Assembly (NCBI GenBank): GCA_963675135.1
Contig: OY776126.1
Coordinates: forward strand, 20,835,195-20,899,194
DNA: 64,000 nt
Direction of reading: 5' to 3'
Origin: Galeopsis tetrahit
Lineage: Eukaryota > Streptophyta > Magnoliopsida > Lamiales > Lamiaceae
In this document: in pieces, positions 1-10,882 of the stretch
Layout of the letters: each line of letters opens with the position of its first letter
How positions within the stretch are numbered: the first letter of the stretch is position 1
Position numbers and translations under genes: made by a program
The notes under the pieces: model-generated
What the model was told of the DNA's origin: nothing
Seen by the model: only the letters and a program-made list of their open reading frames with translations
Database searches by the model: none

Positions 1-654
1 ATAATCATGTTGTAATACAAAATGTTTTATTGTAGGATGATACGAAAAATATTAGATCATTTGATAAAGTTACATATAGTAACAAACGTCTATTCAATGT
101 AGTAATTCAAACTGTAGTATGTAGTAACATATAATTTTTTATGTAGTAAAACAAATTATTACATGGAGTAATAACACAATTTTATATAGTAATATTGATT
201 CTTTTATATTTTTATATTTTTTTTATTGATTAAGTAACCCACACTATAATATATAGTAACATATATTATTGCATGTAGTAAGATATATTATTGCACGTAA
301 TACGAAATAACATTGACCCATAATGATTAGTATTAAAGAATATTTAAAGAAATATAAAATATTTAAAGGTTAAGGTCATCGTAAATTGCAGCGTCCGATC
401 GCGGCCTGAGGTGATCGAAAACTACTCGGAGAAGACGACCATGTTCAATTTCTGTCAGTTGGTGCATTTATAAAAAAACGTGGGTGTAAATTGAGATGTC
501 AGTGGGTATATTTATAAAACATGTGTGGGTGAATTAAGTTTGTGGGTGTATTTATAAAAAATGTGTGTGAATTAAGCTTGTGGGTGTATTTATAAATAAT
601 ATGTGTGTGAATGACTGAAATGCATGTATGCAATATTGCATATAAATTTTTGTG
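1..654. mobile_element. MULE-like terminal-repeat element, left part outside window
   Basis: This stretch closely matches 41789-42435, the right part of a complete element at 41365-42435, so it is the right part of a second copy cut by the window edge. It holds many scattered gtagtaa words and then a minisatellite of about 46 bases (around 465-610) built on tgtgtgaattaagcttgtgg. It ends at tttttgtg (654), matching the end of the other copy. No coding potential was seen. Family assignment rests on the 9-base target duplication of the complete copy. Confidence 0.6.
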
Positions 655-805
655 ATTATTAACAATGAAATGTAATTTTTATAATTATTCTAATTATTAT
701 AAAATAAAAAAATTTATTACTAGTGTAGGTGTAGCAATAAAATATTGTAAAAGAGAATCGCAAATAGGCATCACATTTCCACAAGCAAAATGACAATATA
801 TATAT

Positions 806-2866
806 ACGGGAATGTTATAATGTCCACCGGTTGGCACTATTTTTTGTGCCCACCGCTTACGTGTGGCATGTCACATCATTGTATTATGTAATTTTAGATT
901 ATTTATTTATTTTGTATATTTTCCATAAAAGTAGGAATAAAATCTTTCCTTATCTTTTATCTTTTATCCTATATTAAATTATATTTCCATGTAAATAGGA
1001 ATAAAATATTTCCATTTACAAATTAAAAAATACGCATATCCTTCTAGCTTTAATATTTTAATATTTCGGTCCCAGCCTGATTTTTCAATTTTGGCTTCTT
1101 TTGTTTATTTAATTGTTGTTTTAAAAATGATAAATTTATTAACTCTACATACATATCCCATTTTTATACTCTCTCCATTTTTTTTAATGTTTTATAGCAC
1201 AAAAATCTACGTAAAGTTATTAACAAAAATTTATTCATTGGGAGTGATACTTGTACATATCCCATTGGAATTGAGTGTACTTGAGTCGGCTTATTCATTT
1301 TTTACTTTTACTTTCATTGGGATTTTCATACTTTTTTTTTTGACGGGTCATACTTTCATTTTTATTGTTATGTAATTTTTTTTTTTTTTTTTGCGAAAAC
1401 TTTACTTATGCATATGTTTTACAGACGTAAAATGAATGTGTATGGTATCTTCAATTATTTACAAGCTCTGCTACAATGGATATAATTACAGAGTTGATAA
1501 TGTGACATGAGAAAATTTTGAATATTTTGATTTATAGAGAAATAAAAAAACTCAATTTAATACGCAACATTCAAAGAAACACCGAATAAATGTTGACAAG
1601 TGTGTGAAAAAAATATAGAGCAACTACAAAACTCAATTTAATACACAACATTCAAAGAAACATAAATAAGATACAAATTGACAGTAACATGCTCCGTAAA
1701 GTTGATACTCATCCAGCTATTCCCTTATTCCCTAATCCCTACGTACTGCCGTTTTGACATGAATGATTCATGTAACAGTGACCTATTACAAATCATGATA
1801 GTTGCGTTAACTTAAAAAATAAACAAAGAAAAATAAAAAATATAAATAAATAAATAACGTACGTAGTGGGTAGATCGGGGCATGTTGGTTTATTTTAGTC
1901 GAGATCAGGACATGTTCGTTTATCATGGCCGCTTTGATTGCAAACACTACATGTCCTACTGCTTTGTGTCATTGCTATCTCCTTTGATGATTTAAGTCGT
2001 TTGCCACATCCTTTAGTACGCACGTGATGTGGGTCCTGAACAACATGTGAAACCTCATGACTACTTACATTTATTTGTATATTATTTTCACCACCATCAT
2101 CAATTTTTGCTGCCCTTTTCTTTAAATTTTGTAGTTCTTCAATCAAAAAATCGGTGCGAGCCTTTGTTAAAGAACATTCATCAACTAGATGCATTGCAAC
2201 TTGGGCTAATGACCTACGCCTTGAAATGAAAGATTGATCTTCTACTGGAGAAGGTGTTAACCCATCAACTATAATTTTTTTTGCCTTCTTAGTCCATCGA
2301 TCTATTCACAATATACTTATCTGGCAACATCATTACTTGAGTAACTTCCATCCAACAAAGCATATGACGACATGGATATCCATCAAAATCAAATAACTGA
2401 CAACTACATGAAACTCAATTCCAATGGGATATGTACAAGTATCACCCCCAATGAATAATTTTTTGTTAATAATTTTACGTAGATTTTTGTGCTAGAAAAC
2501 ATAAAAAATAAAAATGGAGAGAGTATAAAAATGGGATATGTACGTAGAGTTAATAAATTTATCATTTTTAAAACAACAATTAAATAAACAAAAGAAGCCA
2601 AAATTGAAAAATCAGGTTGGGACCGAAATATTAAAGCTAGAAGGATATGCGTATTTTTTAATTTGTAAATGAAAATATTTTATTCCTATTTACATGGAAA
2701 TATAATTTAATATAGGATAAAAGATAAGGAAAGATTTTATTCCTACTTTTATGAAAAATATACAAAATAAATAATCTAAAATTACATAATACAATGACGT
2801 GGCATGCCACGTAAGTGGTGGACACAAAAAATAGTGTCCACCGGTGGGCATTATAACATTCCCGTG
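806..2866. mobile_element. MULE with long terminal inverted repeats and transposase relic
   Basis: The segment from about 806 to 1275 returns in inverted orientation at about 2404-2866, giving terminal inverted repeats of roughly 460 bases that begin cgggaatgttataatg. The ends lie in (TA)n, so the target duplication cannot be read unambiguously. The roughly 1.1-kb centre carries the C-terminal part of a FAR1/MULE-type transposase on the minus strand. Long inverted repeats plus a SWIM/zinc-knuckle transposase point to the Mutator superfamily. The coding part is short and frameshifted, so the copy is not autonomous. Confidence 0.75.
1895..2404 (-). pseudogene. FAR1/FRS-type MULE transposase, C-terminal relic
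   Basis: Reading the minus strand from about 2400 gives a SWIM zinc-finger signature, SCSCQLFDFDGYPCRHMLC, in which the pattern CxC then CxH is intact. One frameshift follows near 2310. The open stretch then runs to 1895 and ends with a zinc-knuckle-like CSVCNQSGHDKRTC. This order (SWIM finger, basic linker, CxxC..H..C tail) is that of FAR1-related proteins and of MULE transposases from which they derive. The N-terminal FAR1 DNA-binding and DDE catalytic domains are absent, so this is a deletion derivative lying between the long inverted repeats of its element. It could instead be a captured host FRS fragment. Confidence 0.7.
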
Positions 2867-4377
2867 TATATATATATATATATATATATATACTCCTATA
2901 TTTTTTTTTAGCAAGGAATGTCTAAATTTGGTCAATAAATTAACTAAACAACCATAAATTAAATAATTTGATCACTACTAGTAGTAGGGACTAATTAATG
3001 AATGGGTGAGTATTGAATTTAAACTTAGATAGTCCAATCAGAGTGAAAACATTTACATACATTTTGATATCTTGATGGACTTAATTCGAAAATTAGTATT
3101 TTGATTAAGGCTTTTTAACAACTCTTTTTCCAAAATTATATTATTAATTAATTAGTGAATTTTGATGGCGACTTTTTGGAAATTCTCAAAAGGTGCATTT
3201 GGTTAATGACAATTTGAATACACGGGCCCTAGCTACCTCTTTTGCCATGTTTCGAAGAAATAAAGTTATAAAAGACAAATAAATTAAGAAAAAACTTGTC
3301 ATCTTAGCCATCTTGCATAATATTATTGCAGAAGGTTATGTATCAAATGTATTAAAAAATATTAAAAATTATATACAATATTAGTACAATTTTTAAAAAA
3401 AAAACCTTACAGATTGAAAACGTATCTGTCAAACAGATATTTTTAAAAAATCACGCAAGAAAAATAAAAATACTCCGTAGTACATTATGATAGCCTTTTA
3501 AAGTAAATTTTGGAATATATATAATGTCTCCAAATTAAGACTTCTTTTAATTAGGTAAATGTTTTAACAGAGACCAATTAGTAAATGTCGAATCTCTCTT
3601 TACATATATTTGTGAGTATATTTTGTCTTACGTGTTATTACGATGTTTTTCCATTTAAAATTATATATTTCTCATTAATCTGAATTTTTAAATTAATTTT
3701 AAAAAATTAAATAAGGAACCTATGTTGGTTGGTTAATCAAGTAATGACCACCGTTCATTTTTTCTAGAAATAATTAATTGGTACCTTCTAAATGTAGACA
3801 ATGTGTCGTATAATGTGGTACTTGTCTAATGTAGACAATTAATTCGAGCCATTAGATTTCAAATATAAATGGTTAACCTTCCTTATCTATTACCTTTTGT
3901 ATTGTGTGTCGTATTATTCATTGTAATTTGTAATGTATCATACTTTCGTGCTTTTATAATTAATTTAATTAAAATATAGTATAATTTTAAAATTACATTT
4001 TTTTCTTTATATAGTAAGATATTATATTTATTAAATCAATTAAGGTATGTAATGTTAAAATTATATGTTTATTGAATGCACAAATTTGGGGAGAATTAAT
4101 CTGAGATTACTTGGGAATTTAGGGGGAGAAGAAGCCTGAGTTCGCGATTGTGGATTTGGGAGAGAAGAAAGAACCCTAACTCCCGATTTCTTCTTCAATT
4201 CAAATTTTGGATTTATTTATTTATTTAATTATCTATTTTTTGGGTTTATTTATTTTTTTATTAAAAATTGTAGGATAGTAAATTTGTTGTTTCCTGTAAA
4301 TTAATTTTTTTTTAAAATTAATTTATATTAAAGAAGGGCAATATAGTGGTAAATAATAAAATACAATCGGCATCCTG
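2867..4377. other. AT-rich intergenic sequence
   Basis: About 1.5 kb of AT-rich sequence starting with a (TA)n run just outside the MULE. No open frame with recognisable protein content was found on either strand, and no inverted-repeat pair could be delimited. Confidence 0.5.
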
Positions 4378-4773
4378 CCTACGTGTAGGGGTGGGCATTC
4401 GGTTGGTTCGGTTCGATTTTGAACATTTTTCAATCGAACCGAAATAATTGAATTTTTTAAAAAATGAATCAAATCGAACCGATGTTTTTGTAAAATCGAA
4501 CCGAATTACAATTCGATTTGTTCGGTTCCGTTTAAACTGAATTTTCCTGCATATTTTTTTTTTTAAAGAAAATAAGTTAACAATTCTAAAAATTCAATTC
4601 TGCACAGTGCATACGACATAAAATCAAATTAAAATTAAATTAAAATCCCCATAACATAATCTCATTACAAATCCCACCTAAAGTAAAATATATAATCAAA
4701 CAAATCCAACATAACCTATAACAAATCTGAAAATATAATTAATATACTATAATATACAACTTCTAATTAATTA

Positions 4774-5437
4774 GGGTTAATTGCAAAAAAAAATCACGAC
4801 CTTTATAATATTTATCAATTACAACATATTCTTTTTTTCTTTGCAATTCGATACACCACCTTTTTAAGTTTTGCAATTTGATGCATGTGTTTATTTTTCG
4901 ACAACACATGAATGATATATATATTGAAGCAGCATTAAGGTTCTACACAAATGCCAACGTAAATGTCTTGATTGATCAATAAAATATTTTTTATATTTTG
5001 TTTTTTGTTTTTTAAAAACGTTTTTAAATAAAAACAATATGAAAAACATCACATTATTTTTGTGGACTATGATTTGGAGGACGCGATCTTATACTTTTGA
5101 GTTTTGGGGAGGGGGAAATGATAATAATTAAATTGGTTTATGATTTATTTTTAAAAATATTAGTATTGTTTTTAATTTTAAAACGATTTTTTATTATTCT
5201 TTTTAATTAAAAACGTTTTAAAAATTAAAAAAAAAAAACATTATTCATCATTCGTGACATCTATGTGGCAGCTTGACAGCTCTGACAATTAAATTATGAT
5301 TTAATTGTTGCCAGAAAATTGACATATGCATTGAATTGCAAAAATTAAAAAGGTGGTGTATCAAATTGCAAAGAAAAAAAAGATATGTTGTAATTGATAA
5401 AAACTGTAAAGGTCGTGATTTTTTTTGCAATTAACCC
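4774..5437. mobile_element. Mutator-type MITE nested in the hAT element
   Basis: The ends gggttaattgc and gcaattaaccc are perfect inverted repeats that continue inward for about 100 bases with some mismatches. The flanks aattaatta (4765-4773 and 5438-5446) form a perfect 9-base target duplication, typical of Mutator-like elements. Its 664 bases have no protein-coding content. Outside the duplication a motif ending tacaacttctaatta is present on both sides, so the target was already a local repeat or was duplicated further. Confidence 0.75.
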
Positions 5438-5600
5438 AATTAATTAATATACTATACAACTTCTAATTAATCTGAAAATTGCAATATTATGCCATTTCAA
5501 TGATTACAGGTTATATATAACCCTTTCTTAATTTCTTTATCCCTCACTCTCTCATCCCATTTATTTTGCCCTACAATTTACAAACATTACAAAGAAGATG

Positions 5601-5840
5601 TATAAAAGTTTTATCCAATAAACCTACTGTTTAGTAAATACACTCCCCTCATTGTTCTTTAGTTAGTTAATTAGTAAGTTTGTTAGTAGCAGTTAATCAC
5701 ACTTAGCCTATAAATATGAATTAGGGCTATATGATTAATTTAGTTTTGAGAATGATACAGTTGTAATCTCTTTTACTCAATAATACAAGTTCTTCTTTCT
5801 TTGATATCAAGAAGATGAAGTTTGAATCATAACTTCTACA
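5601..5840 (+). repeat. 5' LTR of the copia element
   Basis: 240 bases, beginning tataaaag and ending cttctaca, flanked outside by agatg and inside by the tRNA primer site. It lacks the common TG start. It holds the tataaatatg promoter-like motif near 5710. Compared with the 3' copy it contains 8 extra bases within the ttagttagttaattag tract. Confidence 0.93.
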
Positions 5841-5849
5841 TGGTATCAG
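5841..5849 (+). other. Primer binding site of the copia element
   Basis: tggtatcag follows the 5' LTR without a gap and is complementary to the 3' end of plant initiator methionine tRNA, the standard primer for copia elements. The match breaks after nine bases. Confidence 0.85.
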
Positions 5850-5951
5850 TTTTTTTTTCTCCATATATGCCAGATTCTTCGATTCAATTTTGCCAAATCA
5901 TCTTGAGTTTTTGATTGCAATCCCGGCCGTATTTGCCTCAATTGATCTCAA

Positions 5952-8900
5952 ATGGCGCCCACTGTCACCGATCCAGATTCCTTGAATCCAGCTCTCAACC
6001 CGTTCTCGCCTCTTGCTCTCCATTAGAACGACAACCCCGCCGTAGCCATTGTTCTTGAGCCGCTTGACGACACCAATTTCGTGTCCTGGAGCCATGCCAT
6101 CAAACGAGGTCTCAGTGTCAAGAACAAAGCTCGACTGATCGATGGGTCTTTATCTGTTCCTGATGAAGAAGCGGATCCAGCCATTTATGCTGCTTGGGTA
6201 AGAGCCAATGATTTAGTATTGATGTGGATCTTAAATTCTATTGTTCCTGATATTAAAAGAACCCTATAATTCTTTTCTCTTGCTAAGGATGTTTGGGATG
6301 AATTGAATGTTCGCTATGCTCAGTCTGATGGTACTAGAGTTTACCACTTAGAAAAGTCCTTAAGTGCCATCAATCAGGGCTCTCAGTCTTTAGTTACTTA
6401 CTATAACCAATTTAAGGCTCTGTGGGATGAGTATGTTAGCTTCAGGCCCGTTCTTAAGTGTTCTTGTGGTGCTATGGATGCTTGCTCCTGTGATTTACCT
6501 AAACTCATGACCACCACTCAAGAACAAGATGCTGTTATGAAGTTCTTGATTGGCCTGCATGATTCCTATAGCACTCTTAGAAGCCATTTTTTGTTGCAAT
6601 CTCCATTCCCTGCTCTTTCCAAAATATATGGCCTCTTACTTCAAGAAGAATCCCAAAGAACATTAAACTCTGCCTCTGACCCTACTCATCCTGATTCTAT
6701 TGCTATGGCAGCCAGAAATGGAAAATTCTTTAGGGATAAGAGAAAACCCCTTAAGTGCAGCCATTGTGATGGCATTGGCCACACAATAGATATATGTTTC
6801 CAAATTATAGGCTTCCCACCTGGATGGAGAGGTCCTAGAGGTCTCCCTCCTAAAGAACCTCCAAAATCTGCCAATCTCTCTTTCACAGATACCCCCATGG
6901 TTTCCAACCCCCTATTTGATCAAGAGTTATATGATAAATTCTTGAGCTTCTCTAAGATGCAGAATACTGGAGAAAACAGGGATGTTCCTCATTCTGTTGC
7001 AGGGGCATCCACCTCCCATGTTGAAGAGCACAAAAATCCAACTGATTCAGGTATGTCCTCTAGCTTTTGTTCAAATATTATCTTCTTGGATTTTGGATAC
7101 TGGGGCCACTGACCATATGATCTTTGATATTTCTCTGTTTACCACCCCCCATCCATAGCCAATGTTAAGATTTCTTTGCCTAATAATGTTGTTTCTACTG
7201 CCACCCATATGGGCAATATTGTTATCAATGAACATTTAACTCTTTACAATTTTCTTTATGTTCCTGATTTCACTTTTAATCTCTTATCCATTAGCTATCT
7301 AACTAGATACTCAAATTGTTCTGTATGTTTTCTCTCTTCACATTGCTTTTTACAGGACAATACCACCAAGATGGTGATTGGTACTGCTGATCAAGTTAGG
7401 GGTCATTACATCTTGCAAACTGCTCTTCCATATAGCAAATCTGCCTTAGGACATATTGCTCCTTTTATCTCTTCTATTAAAACTGATTGTACTTTTGACT
7501 TGTGGCATAAAAGACTGGGACACACTTCTAAGAAATGCATGTTACATATTCCTGAACTCAATGTAAAAGCTAGTTCTACTCATAATAATTGCTTCATTTG
7601 TCCCTTAGCCAAACAAAAGAAGAAGTCTTTTCCTTTAAGCAATTCTGTGTCCTCTCATGCTTTTCAGTTAATTCACTGTGATGTTTGGGGCCCATTCTTC
7701 ACTATTTCTGCTTCTGGACATAGATATTTCCTTACTATTGTGGATGACTTTAGTAGATTCACTTGGGTATATCTCTTAACAGCTAAAAGTGATGTTAAAC
7801 TGTCTTTGCAAATTTTTTATAACATGATCTTGACTCAATTTAATGTCAGAATTCAAACCTTAAGGAGTGATAATGGTACTGAGTTCTTCCTTACTGAATT
7901 CTATCATAACTTGGGTATAATTCACCAAACTTCATGTGTTGAAACACCACAACAAAATGGTATAGTTGAGAGAAAACACCAACACTTACTCCAGGTTGCT
8001 AAAGCCCTCATGTTTCAGTGTTCTTTACCTATTAAATACTGGAGTGAATGCATCAAAACTGCTGCATATATTATAAATAGAATTCCTTCTTACATACTAC
8101 ACCAAAAATCTCCATTTGAGTTATTATTCAATAAGAAACCAAATTACTCTTTTCTTAGAACCTTTGGTTGCCTTTGTTTTGCTAATACTTTGCTTGCTCA
8201 CAGACACAAATTTGCACCAAGAGCTTCTAAATGTGTTTTTGTTGGTTACCCTTTTGGAACTAAAGGGTACAAACTTCTCAATATTGAAACTGGTACTACT
8301 TTTATATCCAGGAATGTTACCTTTTTTGAGAATGAATTTCCATTTGCTGATAATTCCATTACTTCACATAACACATTTGTTCCCCCTGTTTGTGATGATT
8401 TTGATGATGATGACATGTATCCTAGAAGCAATTGTGACAATCATTCTCCCATTTCTGAAAATTTAACTTCTGATCAATCTGCTCCTGAACATATTTAGAC
8501 TGATAACATTGTTCCTCCCATTGAAACCAGTTCCAGACCCACTAGAGTAAAAACTCAAGCTGCTTATCTTAAACTCTATGAAACCTCCTTACATGCTTAT
8601 GTAGATCATGCCAACCTTAATTTCTCTTACACTGGTAAACAATATCCCATACATGACTACTTATCCACTTATAGACTGTCTCCTTCTTTCAGACATTTCA
8701 CTGCATCCATTTCTCAAAGGCAGGAGCCCAAATCCTATAAAATAGCTGCTCAAGATAAGAATTGGATTGATGCTATGAATCAAGAATTAAATGCTCTAAC
8801 TAAAAATAACACGTGGACTCTTATGCCTTTACCTAAGGATAAACACTGCATTGGATCTAGATGGATTTATAAGATAAAATACAACTTTGATGGTTCCTTA

Positions 8901-10322
8901 GACAGATATAAAACTAGGTTAGTAGCCAAGGGCTTCACCCAACAAGAGGGCATTGACTACTTTGATACTTTTTCCCCTGTTGCCAAAATCACTACTGTAA
9001 GAATACTTCTTGCTATTGCTGTTTCTAAGAATTGGCACATCCATCAATTAGATATTAATAATGCCTTTCTTCATGGAGATTTGGAAGAGGAAATTTACAT
9101 GTCACCTCCCTCTAGATACTGTTCCCCCAATGATACAAAAGTTTGTAGGTTAAACAAGAGACTTTATGGCCTTAAACAAGCCTCTAAACAGTGGTTCTCC
9201 AAATTAACTACCTCTTTATTATCCATTGGTTTCACTCAATCCAGAGCTGACACCTCTTTGTTTACCAAACAACAAGGTCAACATTTCACTGTCATTTTAT
9301 GTTATGTAGATGATCTGATTGTTACTGGCACTAATCTTAACACTATTCAGTCCATTAAAGAACATCTACACAACAAATTCACTATAAAAGACCTAGGCAC
9401 TTTAAGATATATTATGGGAATTGAGATTGCTAGAAATTCCAGTGGCATGACTCTTTCCCAAAGAAAATATACTCTTGACTTGCTTCAGGATTCTGGCTAT
9501 CTGGGGAGCAAACCTTACTCCACTCCCATGGATTCCAAATTAACATTTGATGACCATTCCCCTCTTCTCAAAAATCCTAAGCAGTATAGAAGGTTGGTGG
9601 GTAAACCTCTTTACCTAACTGTCACCAGACCAGACATTTCATATGCTGTCCAAACTGTTAGCCAATACATGCAAGCTCCCACTGAATCACATCTCATGGC
9701 TGTGCACAGAATCTTAAGGTACATCAAAGGTAATCCTGGTACTGGCCTTTTCTATCCTAAAGATAATACCTTTAAATTACATGCCTTTTCTGATTCTGAC
9801 TGGGGGAGATGTCTCCAAACAAGGAGAAGCATTACTGGTTTTAGCATCTATTTTTGTAGTTCTCTAATCTCTTGAAAATCCAAGAAGCAGTCTACTGTTA
9901 GCAGGTCCTATGCTGAAGCTAAGTATAGAGCCTTGGCTTCCACCACTTGTGAACTTCAATGGGTGCACTACATTCTTCAAGACTTGAGGATTCAACACAC
10001 CACTCCCTCAACTATGTACACTGACAGCAAGAGTGCTTTTTCCATTGCCCACAACCCTTGTCTCCACCAAAGAACCAAGCACATTGCTCTAGACTACCAC
10101 TTCACCAGGGAAAAGATCAAGGAAGGCCTCATCACACTCATTCACATTCCTACTCAAGAGAATTTGGCTGACATTCTTACCAAACCAATTCATCCAGCTG
10201 CTTTCCTCAATCAGAAATCCAAAATGGGCCTTTTGGATATCCACTCCCATTTTGAGGGGGGTATAAAGGTTTATCCAATAAACCTATTGTTTAGTAAATA
10301 CACTCCCCTCATTGTTCTTTAG
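5952..10322 (+). pseudogene. copia gag-pol polyprotein, interrupted
   Basis: One reading frame runs from the ATG at 5952 to 10322 with in-frame stops at 6024, 6267, 8496 and 9873, and two compensating frameshifts between about 7075 and 7155. Gag has the knuckle CSHCDGIGHTIDIC (about 6756-6797). Protease DTGATDHM lies in the shifted stretch near 7095. Integrase follows a GAG-pre-integrase block, with HCDVWGPF, SDNGTEFF and QQNGIVERKH. Reverse transcriptase carries YVDDL at 9303-9317, and RNase H has DSDWGRC before the stop at 9873, where TGA probably replaced TGG. The frame reads through the purine tract and stops about 60 bases inside the 3' LTR. The stops make proteins unlikely unless supplied by other copies. 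Confidence 0.92.
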
Positions 10323-10492
10323 TTAGTAAGTTTGTTAGTAGCAGTTAATCACACTTAGCCTATAAATATGAATTAAGGCTATATGATTAATTTAGTTTTG
10401 AGAATGATACAGTTGTAATCTCTTTTACTCAATAATACAAGTTCTTCTTTCTTTGATATCAAGAAGATGAAGTTTGAATCATAACTTCTACA
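10262..10492 (+). repeat. 3' LTR of the copia element
   Basis: 231 bases starting tataaagg right after the purine tract and ending cttctaca before the agatg target duplication. The following sequence contains caagatgtcaattgaa twice in tandem, which includes the target site. Confidence 0.93.
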
Positions 10493-10882
10493 AGATGTCA
10501 ATTGAACAAGATGTCAATTGAATTTTAAATCAGTGAAAAATTCTTTGCTTGTTCTACTATTTAGATTGAAAAAGAAGTAAGAAGTAAGAAATATGGAATC
10601 CATCCAACTCAAATACTCAAGAGTCATGCATGATTCACGAAGAAAAAAAAATTTAAGTGTCACAACCGCAAAAATTTACTTCTTACTCATGATCTGGAAA
10701 AATCTGAACATATATATATATATATATTTTTTTTTTTATTAATTATTTTTATTTATAATTCGGTCGGTTCGGTTTTTAGAAAATATAAATCGAACAGAAC
10801 CGAACAACCTAATAAACCGAAAATCGTCGGTTCGATTCAATTTTTCAGTTTTTTCGATTTTATGCCCACCCCTACCAACGTG

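Larger units (their letters stand above)
5601..10492 (+). mobile_element. Ty1/copia LTR retrotransposon, nearly complete
   Basis: The element is 4.9 kb with LTRs of 240 and 231 bases and a perfect 5-base target duplication agatg (5596-5600 and 10493-10497). Directly inside the 5' LTR is tggtatcag, the usual initiator-methionine tRNA primer site, and directly before the 3' LTR is the purine tract gaggggggt. The order gag, protease, integrase, reverse transcriptase, RNase H is that of Ty1/copia. By eye the LTRs differ by about three substitutions, one small indel and one 8-base indel, so the insertion is fairly young. Four in-frame stops and a pair of frameshifts make this copy non-functional on its own. 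Confidence 0.95.
4386..10874. mobile_element. Non-autonomous hAT-type element carrying two nested insertions
   Basis: The left end reads taggggtgggca and the right end tgcccacccct followed by a, a 12-base perfect terminal inverted repeat. The flanking 8-mers are cctacgtg (4378-4385) and ccaacgtg (10875-10882), an 8-base target duplication with one mismatch, as expected for hAT. Subterminal regions are rich in cggttcggttcg and its complement. Removing the nested MITE (4774-5437) and copia element (5601-10492) leaves about 0.9 kb without transposase, so it was a non-autonomous element mobilised in trans before it was invaded. Confidence 0.8.
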
